Assembly (NCBI GenBank): GCA_017355425.1
Contig: CP070234.1
Coordinates: forward strand, 124,001 to 188,000
Direction of reading: 5' to 3'
DNA from: Dolichospermum sp. DET69
Lineage (GTDB): Bacteria > Cyanobacteriota > Cyanobacteriia > Cyanobacteriales > Nostocaceae
Length of the DNA: 64,000 nucleotides
How positions within the stretch are numbered: position 1 is the first letter of the stretch; each line of letters begins with the position of its first letter. Below the pieces are notes generated by a model. The model was not told the origin of the DNA and searched no databases. It was given only the letters and a program-made list of their open reading frames with translations. Shown here piece by piece: positions 35,215 through 45,253 of this stretch. The position numbers and the translations under genes are program-made.

Positions 35215-38200
35215 CTAGCCTGTGTTTCCCACTTCAATAACCCCATCCCTCCCATCTTTTACGATAGCTATCTCTACTATTGCTCCAATGAATGCCCCTA
35301 GAATGTCTGGTGCTAATTCCCTGGTAATCCTGCTAAATGCCTGATAACCAATAGCTTTAGCCACTTCTAGCAATCCCTGGACAACTTCTGGAGGCGGGTT
35401 ATCTTTGATTAGGGGTAAATAGTCATTGACTAAGAATTTTTCATCGTCTGAGAGGTCAGAAAAATTATTACTACCCCTATATAGAGCTTCTATTAGGACT
35501 AGTAATATTTTTTTGAGGGCATTGAACCCACCAAATTTACTAGCAATTTTAGAAATATAGGGCTGTGATAATTTGCTTATTTTAGCAACGGCTTTTTGTG
35601 TACACTTAATTCCTGTATCTATACATTGCTTAAATGCTTCTAATAGATAATATCTGCTTACCTGTTCTCTATCACCTGCTGTTGGTGTAATCTCAAAAGC
35701 AGTGGTTTTGGTTAAGGTTGCACCGGGGTAATAATCCAGTAGGTAACTCAGATCATCATCACTGGTGAGATAAATTGTTAGTGCTTCATCAGGGCGGCGG
35801 TTTGCTCGGAGTCTGCCTCCCATCTGAATAATCTCTGCTTTTACTAAATGCTCTATATACTCCTGAAATTGAGGATTATCTTTACTGGTGTTGTAATCCC
35901 CTGTTAAAGTTGCGTATTTAGAAGCTACAGCCCCTATATCCTGATAAGGTGAACCGATCGCAAATAAAGCATCGTGATTCATGTATTTATTAGTACCGCG
36001 ATTATCCTTAAACCAGTAACCTTCACCATCTTGTTTATGCTTGAGGTGGTCAATCACTCCCAAATTTTGATGATTGGATGCTAATGCTGTTTTTGTGGCA
36101 TCTAATTGTTTAACTTTTGATTCACTTCTGTCTTTACCACATAATCCTAAATCAGTAATTTGTACCACTTTTAAATTTGAGTAGTTAGGTAACTTTTCAC
36201 AGATGACTAAGATTTCACTGGCATCTATTCCTAATTCAAAGGCTACTGTTTTCCGGGTAGCTGTGGCATCCAGTAAAAATACATTTTGGAATTTACTTAG
36301 TACCTCTAGTTGTCTGGTGTTTTTTGTGGTAATAATTAACTTGTGATGTTTAATCCTCAATGCCCCAGGACTAATATTAGCAATGATTTCTAATAATGGT
36401 GTTAACCAATTCACTATTAGGTTATCTAATAATTCATGGGATTCTTGACTCGCTTCTTTACCGAATGTATAACGAATATATTTTAAGGTTTTGCGGCTTA
36501 TTCCCTCTCTTTCACTTGTGTCAATTCCATCTAAGGATACGCTATCAGGAGATTGAAAGATACCTTCTAAGTCAGGTGATAGCACTTTTAAAGCCTCAAT
36601 AATATTGAGGATAATTTTATGGTCAATGTCTCCAAATATAGACCTTACTTGATTATGATTATAACCATAGTAATTTTCTTTATGCTGGGAAGATAAATAT
36701 TGCTCCAATGGTGAGATAAAATCTTTGATTTGTTCCCAAACCTCTGGTAAATGTCTAGCAATTTCTCCTAAAGTCTTTTGGTAGTCTGTTAATGATAATT
36801 CTGTAGTTTCTACTAGATTAATTTGACGACTAGATTCATCTACAAAAGCTATGGATTTTTTGGGTATTTCTGATGGTAATGAATTAATATGGCATCTGAT
36901 TCTATCTTTCATCAGTGCCTCACGCCGATCTCTCCTGAAAGTTGCACCGTTTATTTTATCCAATAGATTACCTTCAATATCTACACCTTGACAATTGGCT
37001 TTGAATTTACAAGTATGACAAATGGGATTTAATGATGATTCACTGTTTGATTCTTGATGATAGCCTTTAGATGCTAATTTATGAAATAAAGGTGTTTTGT
37101 GACAATTCCCTGGAATATTGGCAGCTTGATTTTTAGGCCAGTTAATAGTGGGATTACCCAAGGGGGTTAAGTTGTTATCATCTGCATACAGTCCATTATT
37201 TCTAACTGGTAAATCTGTATAGTTTTCTTCTATTGATTTAGTGGTGGGATTGCGGTGTTCACTGGATATGTACCACAATTTATTGACTTGTAACCATTCT
37301 GGTATAGTTTTTCCTACAAAGTCAGATTTACCAGCCCCGGTACTGGAAATATCTAATATATATTTTTTGCCACTTTGAATACTTTGATTGTAGGTTTCTA
37401 ATCTATTAGTAGGATTAAACCATACATCAACATCTAAATTACTCCTAGATGATTGTTTAAGTGGGATAGATGCTGGTATAGATTGTGGGATATATGCTTG
37501 CTTGAGCAGGGTTTCGATAAATAGTTTACATTCCCAATCTTCCCTAGATATTTCCTGATTAACAGGTTGTTTTACTACTGCTAATATGGCATCTATGTAT
37601 ATATTTAGATGTTCTTTATAAGCTGTCTGAATTTCATTCTCTAGTAATTCTCTACTGTATAATCCATCCGCTATTAAATCAGCGATATCATAGCCATCTG
37701 TGCTATCTGGATTTAATCTCTGGGGATTTAATTCAATGTATGGTAATTGTATTTTGTTTGCTGCTATTCTTAATTTATTAGCTTTGTTGTAACCTGCTTT
37801 GTCATTGTCAGGATAATATACAATACCAGCAATATTATGAGATTTTAAGCATTGGCAATATTGTTCTAGTTTGGCATCTGTCCACTGTGAACCCTGAAAG
37901 GTAGTGGTAACTAAATTTTGTTGTCTAGCAGCATCAGTACATTTTTCTCCTTCAACTACTAAGACAAATTGGCCTTGACCATGTTTGATGATTTCCTCTT
38001 GATGGTAAACAGGCCAAGGTTGGTCACCAATTCCTTTAACACTGTTACCAAGAATATCTAGATAGTAAGGAATGGTGAGTTTTTTCTGTTCACCATCTTC
38101 TATAAATTCGTATCTAACTACATACTGTGCATCTGAGTATGTATAGATGATTTGTGATCCTCTACTGTTATGTTTCTTTTGAGGAACAAGACCAGGGGCG

Positions 38201-38523
38201 GGTAATTTGGCTAATTCAATGTTTTGGGGTAATGGTGCTGGTAACGGATCTGGTTTTTTGGCAGGGGTAATCTGTTGGTAGTTGATTCTGCCATTGTCAA
38301 TACCCGCTTGTTTTAAAGCATCTTCTAAGGGATTAACAGCTTCTCGGATATCTTTTAAATGCTGTTTGTTGTCAGGTTCTCCCCAACATTGGTACTTACC
38401 AGTTTTAATATCTACGGTTAATGAACCTTCACAGACTGGGCAAATATATCTATTTTTGCCTTTTTTGGGAGTGAGTCTGTCTAGGAAGTTCCTAATATCA
38501 AAGGTTTCTAGGTTCTTATTCAT
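35215..38523 (-). CDS. CyRepA1-type plasmid replication protein, copy 1
   Basis: The 1102-residue protein has an N-terminal zinc-binding head CPVCEGSLTV...YQCWG (28-47), then a Toprim/DUF3854-like domain (~186-245: VLVVEGEKCTDAARQ and IVYYPDNDKAGYN). A helicase-like part follows with Walker A ISSTGAGKSDF (~393-400), Walker B IAFVDESS and LLDATATRKT. The C-terminus includes ISKLSQPYISKIASKFGG, an HTH-like segment. This order is that of the cyanobacterial CyRepA1 plasmid replication proteins, so it probably primes and unwinds at the plasmid origin. A copy nearly identical over its first ~1090 residues lies at 41936-45253. Confidence 0.85.
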   Translation of the reverse strand: MNKNLETFDIRNFLDRLTPKKGKNRYICPVCEGSLTVDIKTGKYQCWGEPDNKQHLKDIREAVNPLEDALKQAGIDNGRINYQQITPAKKPDPLPAPLPQNIELAKLPAPGLVPQKKHNSRGSQIIYTYSDAQYVVRYEFIEDGEQKKLTIPYYLDILGNSVKGIGDQPWPVYHQEEIIKHGQGQFVLVVEGEKCTDAARQQNLVTTTFQGSQWTDAKLEQYCQCLKSHNIAGIVYYPDNDKAGYNKANKLRIAANKIQLPYIELNPQRLNPDSTDGYDIADLIADGLYSRELLENEIQTAYKEHLNIYIDAILAVVKQPVNQEISREDWECKLFIETLLKQAYIPQSIPASIPLKQSSRSNLDVDVWFNPTNRLETYNQSIQSGKKYILDISSTGAGKSDFVGKTIPEWLQVNKLWYISSEHRNPTTKSIEENYTDLPVRNNGLYADDNNLTPLGNPTINWPKNQAANIPGNCHKTPLFHKLASKGYHQESNSESSLNPICHTCKFKANCQGVDIEGNLLDKINGATFRRDRREALMKDRIRCHINSLPSEIPKKSIAFVDESSRQINLVETTELSLTDYQKTLGEIARHLPEVWEQIKDFISPLEQYLSSQHKENYYGYNHNQVRSIFGDIDHKIILNIIEALKVLSPDLEGIFQSPDSVSLDGIDTSEREGISRKTLKYIRYTFGKEASQESHELLDNLIVNWLTPLLEIIANISPGALRIKHHKLIITTKNTRQLEVLSKFQNVFLLDATATRKTVAFELGIDASEILVICEKLPNYSNLKVVQITDLGLCGKDRSESKVKQLDATKTALASNHQNLGVIDHLKHKQDGEGYWFKDNRGTNKYMNHDALFAIGSPYQDIGAVASKYATLTGDYNTSKDNPQFQEYIEHLVKAEIIQMGGRLRANRRPDEALTIYLTSDDDLSYLLDYYPGATLTKTTAFEITPTAGDREQVSRYYLLEAFKQCIDTGIKCTQKAVAKISKLSQPYISKIASKFGGFNALKKILLVLIEALYRGSNNFSDLSDDEKFLVNDYLPLIKDNPPPEVVQGLLEVAKAIGYQAFSRITRELAPDILGAFIGAIVEIAIVKDGRDGVIEVGNTG

Positions 38524-39263
38524 GCCACACCCCCACTAATTGCAATGGGTTGGCAAGAATTAGAAGAAAAATGTTTACACTTTTGTACTTTGCAGTCTAT
38601 AATCAAAGGATAAGACTGCCATGAATTGGTTCTCATGGTTTCTGGTTTGTTGATCCAGAATTTACTTAGGTTAGTTTTCCACGACGTAGACTAAGTAAAG
38701 AACTGGGTTTGCTAATTTTTAGATTTTCTAAGCTCTCAAATTGTTGTCAAGACAGTTTGGGAGTTTTGATTTATACTGGTAATCAAGGGTTATCATTCTT
38801 CAAAGAGCTATAAAGCATGATTGAAAAATTGACTACTGATTACAATCATACTATATCAAAGAAAACCAATTTCAGAAAAATTTATTTTTACTATTAAAAT
38901 TTCTTAATCTGTATTGTACGTGTCTAAAAGCTTATGTACATGAGAGTTTTTACTATCCTTTAGTGATGTGGGGAATGCGATCGCTTATTTTAGAGATGTT
39001 AGGCGATCGCATTTGTTGGGATGATGGGCGATCGCTTATTTGTTGGGATGATAGGAGAGCGATCGCTACAGGGTTTACTCTCAATGTTTCTATTACATTA
39101 TTACTCCCGGTTCGCCCATTTTTGTGGGAGTTAAGAAAAAGAGGCAGCCAGAAGTATACTTAGAGACATATTGCACAAAAGAAGCTAGGTAAGTATATGT
39201 TCTAATGGCATAAAAGTAGTATTTTCATCTGTTTCACCGACTTCGTATAAAGTTTCTCTACCT
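35244..39263. repeat. 4.0-kb direct duplication, copy A
   Basis: From 35244 to 39263 the sequence matches 41974-45992 almost base for base. The offset is 6730 bp over the gene, 6729 after a one-base change near 38690. It covers nearly all of the CyRepA1 gene, its 660-bp upstream region and the last 79 bp of the acyl-CoA dehydrogenase gene. The match stops at the Tn3 end in copy B. Confidence 0.93.
38524..39184. other. Upstream region of CyRepA1, candidate origin region
   Basis: No gene. AT-rich with four HIP1 octamers in 38978-39067 spaced by TTGTTGGGATGAT-like words. It is conserved in the second copy at 45254-45912. Preservation of the whole region with the rep gene fits a role as promoter or origin, but no iteron set could be defined. 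Confidence 0.45.
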
Positions 39264-40432
39264 AATCTTTCAAGACAGCGATCAATAGACCAAGGTCTCA
39301 TCACTGAACCACAAATACTATCTCTATAAAGTCGCTCTAAAGGTAAAGACTTTAATAGAGCTTGTCCTCCACAAACCCGCAGGGCTAAACTACACAGTTC
39401 ATTAGCATATTCCATCACAGTATAGTTAGTTGCATAAGCACGCAGCATTTCAGCTTTGCTCGGATGAGCTTTTGCATCATGAATAGCTCGATAGAATAAA
39501 GATTTCATTTGCTCTAATTTAATAAACATTTCGGCAACAGCATATTGTTTAGTCGTATCTTGTCGTCGTTTAATAGGAGCTATTCCTTCAATTTCACCTC
39601 GGAGGTATTTAACTGTAAAATCATAGGCAGCTTGGGATATTCCTACGTATGTTGGGGTAAGTGTCAAAAACATATGAGGCCAAATCTTGGTCATCTGAAA
39701 ATATAAATTTTCAGGCAACAATTGTGCATTATCTGGAACAAATACGTTATCAAAAATTAGGGTGCGGGAAACTGTTGCTCTCATGCCAACTGGATTCCAA
39801 TCTCCCACAACTTTTACGCCTTCTGCATTTGCGGGAATAGCAAGATAAAGTGAATCATTTAAAGATGCGTTTTCCTTAGCTTTTGTGCAAATTACACCAT
39901 AATAATTTGCCGCTCCTGATAGGGAGGCAAAGACTTTTTTGCCATTGATAATCCATCCCCCGTCAACCTTACGAGCATTAGTTTGATATGTTTTTCCTAA
40001 TGATACACCAGCACCTTCTTCAGAAATAGGTTGAGCATAAATGGCTCCTTCTTCCACCACCCGTCGGAAATGCTCTTGACGATAGCAATGATGCTGTATC
40101 CTTTGATATTCTTTCATGGGCAAATCATTACTTAAAATCCCCGTCCAGAGTAGGGAACAAGTGTGCATATTATAGGTGAGGGCAGTTGCTCCACAGTAGC
40201 GCCCGATTTCAGATGAAACTAAGCAATAAGTCGGGAAATCTGCACCTAATCCACCGTATTGTTCAGGAATGGTGAGTGCTAATAATCCGTGTTCCCGTAA
40301 ATCTTGATAATTCTCAAAAGGAAAAGAAGCAGTTTGATCGTACCAAGATGCACGAGGCGCAAATTTTTCATGTCCCAACTCGCGCACCAGTTCAATTAAT
40401 TTTTGTTGCTTAATTGTTAAAGGGAAATCCAT
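39185..40432 (-). CDS. Acyl-CoA dehydrogenase family protein
   Basis: The 415-residue protein follows the ACAD plan. It has an N-terminal helical domain (KQQKLIELVRELGHEKFAPR), a middle beta domain with AQPISEEGAG and VDGGWIINGKKVFASLSGAA. The C-terminal helical part ends in LALRVCGGQALLKSLPLERL and YRDSICGSVMRPWSIDRCLE. It likely oxidises an acyl-CoA or acyl-carrier-bound substrate with FAD; the substrate is unknown. Cyanobacteria mostly lack beta-oxidation, so a role in a secondary-metabolite pathway is possible. Its last 79 bp are duplicated at 45913-45992, where the rest is lost at the Tn3 end. Confidence 0.85.
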   Translation of the reverse strand: MDFPLTIKQQKLIELVRELGHEKFAPRASWYDQTASFPFENYQDLREHGLLALTIPEQYGGLGADFPTYCLVSSEIGRYCGATALTYNMHTCSLLWTGILSNDLPMKEYQRIQHHCYRQEHFRRVVEEGAIYAQPISEEGAGVSLGKTYQTNARKVDGGWIINGKKVFASLSGAANYYGVICTKAKENASLNDSLYLAIPANAEGVKVVGDWNPVGMRATVSRTLIFDNVFVPDNAQLLPENLYFQMTKIWPHMFLTLTPTYVGISQAAYDFTVKYLRGEIEGIAPIKRRQDTTKQYAVAEMFIKLEQMKSLFYRAIHDAKAHPSKAEMLRAYATNYTVMEYANELCSLALRVCGGQALLKSLPLERLYRDSICGSVMRPWSIDRCLERLGRETLYEVGETDENTTFMPLEHILT

Positions 40433-40467
40433 TTTTTTTCTCGATTATGTTTTTATTAAATTAACTA

Positions 40468-40702
40468 GGCTAGACTGTGCCAAATTGGGAGTTTTGTACG
40501 CTAAGGAATCAGAGAAATCGCCCAAAGCCTTGTCAATAAAGATTGTTAGCGTTCAACTCTCTTGAAATTTTTTAACGACCATCGGACTTAAATACAAAAA
40601 ATTTCATTTGGATTACACTTCCTGAAACTATTGGTAGTTAAGGTTTTCAGGTTTTTGAGGTTTTCTTAGCGTACAAAACTCCCGTTTCGGCACAGTCTAG
40701 CC
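40468..40702. mobile_element. MITE copy 2
   Basis: A 235-bp segment begins GGCTAGACTGTGC and ends GCACAGTCTAGCC, with inverted repeats of about 38 bp including GGGAGTTTTGTACGC and TAAGGA. The inside resembles the reverse complement of 5527-5704. It lies just upstream of the acyl-CoA dehydrogenase gene (starting at 40432) and could influence its promoter. Confidence 0.8.
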
Positions 40703-40749
40703 TCTTTTGGAGATGTCTGCGGCGACCGAAGCGATCGCCCCCCCACATT

Positions 40750-41086
40750 TTATAGTTCCGAATCTTTGACACCCAATACCAGTAACTTGATTTCAAAGAG
40801 CGATCGCCGCATTTTCCCCCACGAACCATAAGTATTAGCCTTGACTTTATCTAACTCAGATTGCTTAGATAAATATCCCTCAGTATTGTTGTTGCCACGA
40901 ATATAGCGTAATTCAAATACTTTAAATTGATCAATAGCTCTTGCTCCTACTACTTGAGCTATTTGAAAATCAGTTTTACCTTCATCGAATTTCACCAGAG
41001 CTACTGCCACTTTTTCTCTAGTCATATCTGCAAGTTGCGCTCTAGCTCGTTGTAATTCCGCTACTTTTATTTGGAGATCCGAGATA
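40750..41086 (-). pseudogene. Truncated copy of the 11.4-kb secreted protein C-terminus
   Basis: The minus-strand reading ISDLQIKVAELQRARAQLAD then TREKVAVALVKFDEGKTDFQ matches 11459-12256 over its last ~110 residues. The DNA match stops abruptly near 41085 and runs to about 40730 on the other side, beyond the stop codon. An ATG within the copy (41025) opens a 91-codon frame, but it has lost the signal peptide and most of the protein. Confidence 0.8.
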
Positions 41087-41194
41087 GGCTCAAATTAATT
41101 GCATAGTTGGTTTTACGCCCGCGGTGTGATGGTGCGAAGCACACTCTTTATTTCAATTGTTCTATAATTGCAAGTAAATTAGAGAAAGATAACG

Positions 41195-41611
41195 ATGGCA
41201 GCTAAAGATAGATTTCATGCTGTGGTTAGAATTGCTTTGGAAAAGGAGCAGTGGCAGATAACCGATGATCCCCTGCGACTCGAAGTAGGCGGAACAAAGT
41301 TTGAAATTGACTTAGGTGCCCAGCAACTATTAGCAGCAGAGCGAGACCAAGAAAAAATTGCAGTTGAGATTAAAACTTTTTTGAGTGATTCACCACTAAC
41401 CGATTACCATGCTGCGTTAGGACAGTTTTTGAATTATCGGCTGGCCTTAGAAATCAGTGATCCAACTCGTATTCTCTATTTAGCTGTGCCTGTAGTTGCT
41501 TATGAAACTTTTTTTAAGCGGGAATTTGCACAAATTTCATTAGAAAGATATCAAATTAAACAAATTATTTATGACCCGATTCAAGAGGTAATTGTACAAT
41601 GGATACCATAA
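41195..41611 (+). CDS. xisH: XisH-family protein
   Basis: The 138-residue protein carries the typical XisH pattern: MAAKDRFHAVVRIALEKEQW, QLLAAERDQEKIAVEIKTFL and TDYHAALGQFLNYRLALEIS. XisH has a restriction-endonuclease-like fold, and XisH/XisI were first described as needed for fdxN-element excision in heterocysts. They are now found widely in cyanobacteria. No fdxN element is seen here. The gene overlaps xisI by 13 bp, so the pair forms one operon. Confidence 0.92.
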   Translation: MAAKDRFHAVVRIALEKEQWQITDDPLRLEVGGTKFEIDLGAQQLLAAERDQEKIAVEIKTFLSDSPLTDYHAALGQFLNYRLALEISDPTRILYLAVPVVAYETFFKREFAQISLERYQIKQIIYDPIQEVIVQWIP

Positions 41612-41934
41612 AGTCTTATCGGCATATAATTCAGTCGTTGTTGACAGATTACGCTGCTATCCCCATCGCTAATGGGTCGATAGATTGCTACACTGTTTTT
41701 GATCCGAAACAAGACCATTACCAGGTCATGAATGTGGGATGGGATGGCCATCGGCGGGTATATGGTTGTGTTTTACATTTGGATATTAAGCAAGGAAAGA
41801 TTTGGATTGAGCAAAATATGACGGAAATGAGAGTAGCCCAAGAACTTGTGGATCTGGGGGTAGCAAAGGAAGATATTGTGTTGGGGTTTCAAGCTCCGGA
41901 AATGCGGCAATATACGGATTATGCAGTTATATAA
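41599..41934 (+). CDS. xisI: XisI-family protein
   Basis: The 111-residue protein has IQSLLTDYAAIPIANGSIDC, VMNVGWDGHRRVYGCVLHLD and VDLGVAKEDIVLGFQAPEMR, the standard XisI sequence. It overlaps xisH and ends 40 bp before the duplicated CyRepA1 copy 2 begins on the other strand. A toxin-antitoxin-like or nuclease-partner role has been proposed for such pairs in general; here it is only inferred. Confidence 0.92.
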   Translation: MDTIKSYRHIIQSLLTDYAAIPIANGSIDCYTVFDPKQDHYQVMNVGWDGHRRVYGCVLHLDIKQGKIWIEQNMTEMRVAQELVDLGVAKEDIVLGFQAPEMRQYTDYAVI

Positions 41935-41935
41935 T

Positions 41936-44900
41936 TTAAGAGAAGGGATAGCGATAAATTTCAGTATGGAAGGCATCCCTCCCATCTTTCACGATAGCTA
42001 TATCTACTATTGCTCCAATAAATGCCCCTAGAATGTCTGGTGCTAATTCCCTGGTAATCCTGCTAAATGCCTGATAACCAATAGCTTTAGCTACTTCTAG
42101 CAATTCCTGGACAACTTCTGGAGGTGGGTTGTCTTTGATTAGGGGTAAATAGTCATTGACTAAGAATTTTTCATCGTCTGAGAGTCCAGAAAAATTATTA
42201 CTATCCCTATATAGAGCTTCTATTAGGACTAGTAATATTTTTTTGAGGGCATTGAACCCACCAAATTTACTAGCTATTTTAGAAATATAGGGCTGTGATA
42301 ATTTGCTTATTTTAGCAACGGCTTTTTGTGTACACTTAATCCCTGTGTCTATACATTGTTTAAATGCTTCTAATAGATAATATCTGCTTACCTGTTCTCT
42401 ATCACCTGCTGTTGGTGTAATCTCAAAAGCAGTGGTTTTGGTTAAGGTTGCACCGGGGTAATAATCCAGTAGGTAACTTAGATCATCATTACTGGTGAGG
42501 TAAATTGTTAGTGCTTCATCAGGGCGGCGGTTTGCTCGGAGTCTGCCTCCCATCTGAATAATCTCTGCTTTCACTAAATGCTCTATATACTCCTGAAATT
42601 GGGGATTATCTTTACTGGTGTTGTAATCCCCTGTTAAAGTTGCGTATTTAGCCGCTACAGCCCCTATATCCTGATAAGGTGAACCGATAGCAAATAAAGC
42701 ATCGTGATTCATGTATTTATTAGTACCGCGATTATCCTTAAACCAGTAACCTTCACCATCTTGTTTATGCTTGAGGTGGTCAATCACTCCCAAATTTTGA
42801 TGATTGGATGCTAATGCTGTTTTTGTGGCATCTAATTGTTTAACTTTTGATTCACTTCTGTCTTTACCACATAATCCTAAATCAGTAATTTGTACCACTT
42901 TTAAATTTGAGTAGTTAGGTAACTTTTCACAGATGACTAAGATTTCACTGGCATCTATTCCTAATTCAAAGGCTACTGTTTTCCGGGTAGCTGTGGCATC
43001 CAGTAAAAATACATTTTGGAATTTACTTAGTACCTCTAGTTGTCTGGTGTTTTTTGTGGTAATAATTAACTTGTGATGTTTAATCCTCAATGCCCCAGGA
43101 CTAATATTAGCAATGATTTCTAATAATGGTGTTAACCAATTCACTATTAGGTTATCTAATAATTCATGGGATTCTTGACTCGCTTCTTTACCGAATGTAT
43201 AACGAATATATTTTAAGGTTTTGCGGCTTATTCCCTCTCTTTCACTTGTGTCAATTCCATCTAAGGATACGCTATCAGGAGATTGAAAGATACCTTCTAA
43301 GTCAGGTGATAGCACTTTTAAAGCCTCAATAATATTGAGGATAATTTTATGGTCAATGTCTCCAAATATAGACCTTACTTGATTATGATTATAACCATAG
43401 TAATTTTCTTTATGCTGGGAAGATAAATATTGCTCCAATGGTGAGATAAAATCTTTGATTTGTTCCCAAACCTCTGGTAAATGTCTAGCAATTTCTCCTA
43501 AAGTCTTTTGGTAGTCTGTTAATGATAATTCTGTAGTTTCTACTAGATTAATTTGACGACTAGATTCATCTACAAAAGCTATGGATTTTTTGGGTATTTC
43601 TGATGGTAATGAATTAATATGGCATCTGATTCTATCTTTCATCAGTGCCTCACGCCGATCTCTCCTGAAAGTTGCACCGTTTATTTTATCCAATAGATTA
43701 CCTTCAATATCTACACCTTGACAATTGGCTTTGAATTTACAAGTATGACAAATGGGATTTAATGATGATTCACTATTTGATTCTTGATGATAGCCTTTAG
43801 ATGCTAATTTATGAAATAAAGGTGTTTTGTGACAATTCCCTGGAATATTGGCAGCTTGATTTTTAGGCCAGTTAATGGTGGGATTACCCAAGGGGGTTAA
43901 GTTGTTATCATCTGCATACAGTCCATTATTTCTAACTGGTAAATCTGTATAGTTTTCTTCTATTGATTTAGTGGTGGGATTGCGGTGTTCACTGGATATG
44001 TACCACAATTTATTGACTTGTAACCATTCTGGTATAGTTTTTCCTACAAAGTCAGATTTACCAGCCCCGGTACTGGAAATATCTAATATATATTTTTTGC
44101 CACTTTGAATAGTTTGATTGTAGGTTTCTAATCTATTAGCAGAATCAAACCATACATCAACATCTAAATTACTCCTAGATGATTGTTTAAGTGGGATAGA
44201 TGCTGATATGGATTGTGGTATATATGCTTGCTTGAGCAGGGTTTCGATAAATAGTTTACATTCCCAATCTTCCCTAGATATTTCCTGATTAACAGGTTGT
44301 TTTGCTACTGCTAATATGGCATCTATGTATATATTTAGATGTTCTTTATAAGCTGTCTGAATTTCATTCTCTAGTAATTCTCTACTGTATAATCCATCCG
44401 CTATTAAATCAGCGATATCATAGCCGTCTGTACTATCTGGATTTAATCTCTGGGGATTTAATTCAATGTATGGTAATTGTATTTTGTTTGCTGCTATTCT
44501 TAATTTATTAGCTTTGTTGTAACCTGCTTTGTCATTGTCAGGATAATATACAATACCAGCAATATTATGAGATTTTAAGCATTGGCAATATTGTTCTAGT
44601 TTGGCATCTGTCCACTGTGAACCCTGAAAGGTAGTGGTAACTAAATTTTGTTGTCTAGCAGCATCAGTACATTTTTCTCCTTCAACTACTAAGACAAATT
44701 GGCCTTGACCATGTTTGATGATTTCCTCTTGATGGTAAACAGGCCAAGGTTGGTCACCAATTCCTTTAACACTGTTACCAAGAATATCTAGATAGTAAGG
44801 AATGGTGAGTTTTTTCTGTTCACCATCTTCTATAAATTCGTATCTAACTACATACTGTGCATCTGAGTATGTATAGATGATTTGTGATCCTCTACTGTTA

Positions 44901-45253
44901 TGTTTCTTTTGAGGAACAAGACCAGGGGCGGGTAATTTGGCTAATTCAATGTTTTGGGGTAATGGTGCTGGTAACGGATCTGGTTTTTTGGCAGGGGTAA
45001 TCTGTTGGTAGTTGATTCTGCCATTGTCAATACCCGCTTGTTTTAAAGCATCTTCTAAGGGATTAACAGCTTCTCGGATATCTTTTAAATGCTGTTTGTT
45101 GTCAGGTTCTCCCCAACATTGGTACTTACCAGTTTTAATATCTACGGTTAATGAACCTTCACAGACTGGGCAAATATATCTATTTTTGCCTTTTTTGGGA
45201 GTGAGTCTGTCTAGGAAGTTCCTAATATCAAAGGTTTCTAGGTTCTTATTCAT
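41936..45253 (-). CDS. CyRepA1-type plasmid replication protein, copy 2
   Basis: Over the first ~1090 residues it is nearly identical to copy 1, with scattered changes (for example IPASIP to ISASIP and WFNPTNRLETYNQSIQ to WFDSANRLETYNQTIQ). The last ~12 residues are unrelated (AFHTEIYRYPFS instead of GVIEVGNTG) because the duplicated DNA ends at 41974. The zinc head, Toprim-like domain and helicase motifs are intact, so both copies may be active. The changes in the Walker A neighbourhood seem clustered, which may reflect local gene conversion. Confidence 0.85.
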   Translation of the reverse strand: MNKNLETFDIRNFLDRLTPKKGKNRYICPVCEGSLTVDIKTGKYQCWGEPDNKQHLKDIREAVNPLEDALKQAGIDNGRINYQQITPAKKPDPLPAPLPQNIELAKLPAPGLVPQKKHNSRGSQIIYTYSDAQYVVRYEFIEDGEQKKLTIPYYLDILGNSVKGIGDQPWPVYHQEEIIKHGQGQFVLVVEGEKCTDAARQQNLVTTTFQGSQWTDAKLEQYCQCLKSHNIAGIVYYPDNDKAGYNKANKLRIAANKIQLPYIELNPQRLNPDSTDGYDIADLIADGLYSRELLENEIQTAYKEHLNIYIDAILAVAKQPVNQEISREDWECKLFIETLLKQAYIPQSISASIPLKQSSRSNLDVDVWFDSANRLETYNQTIQSGKKYILDISSTGAGKSDFVGKTIPEWLQVNKLWYISSEHRNPTTKSIEENYTDLPVRNNGLYADDNNLTPLGNPTINWPKNQAANIPGNCHKTPLFHKLASKGYHQESNSESSLNPICHTCKFKANCQGVDIEGNLLDKINGATFRRDRREALMKDRIRCHINSLPSEIPKKSIAFVDESSRQINLVETTELSLTDYQKTLGEIARHLPEVWEQIKDFISPLEQYLSSQHKENYYGYNHNQVRSIFGDIDHKIILNIIEALKVLSPDLEGIFQSPDSVSLDGIDTSEREGISRKTLKYIRYTFGKEASQESHELLDNLIVNWLTPLLEIIANISPGALRIKHHKLIITTKNTRQLEVLSKFQNVFLLDATATRKTVAFELGIDASEILVICEKLPNYSNLKVVQITDLGLCGKDRSESKVKQLDATKTALASNHQNLGVIDHLKHKQDGEGYWFKDNRGTNKYMNHDALFAIGSPYQDIGAVAAKYATLTGDYNTSKDNPQFQEYIEHLVKAEIIQMGGRLRANRRPDEALTIYLTSNDDLSYLLDYYPGATLTKTTAFEITPTAGDREQVSRYYLLEAFKQCIDTGIKCTQKAVAKISKLSQPYISKIASKFGGFNALKKILLVLIEALYRDSNNFSGLSDDEKFLVNDYLPLIKDNPPPEVVQELLEVAKAIGYQAFSRITRELAPDILGAFIGAIVDIAIVKDGRDAFHTEIYRYPFS

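Noticed and set aside
38963-39163. 66-codon frame upstream of the rep gene
   Set aside because: It is generated by a HIP1 cluster, repeats exactly in the duplicated copy (45692-45892) because the DNA is duplicated, and has no protein features.
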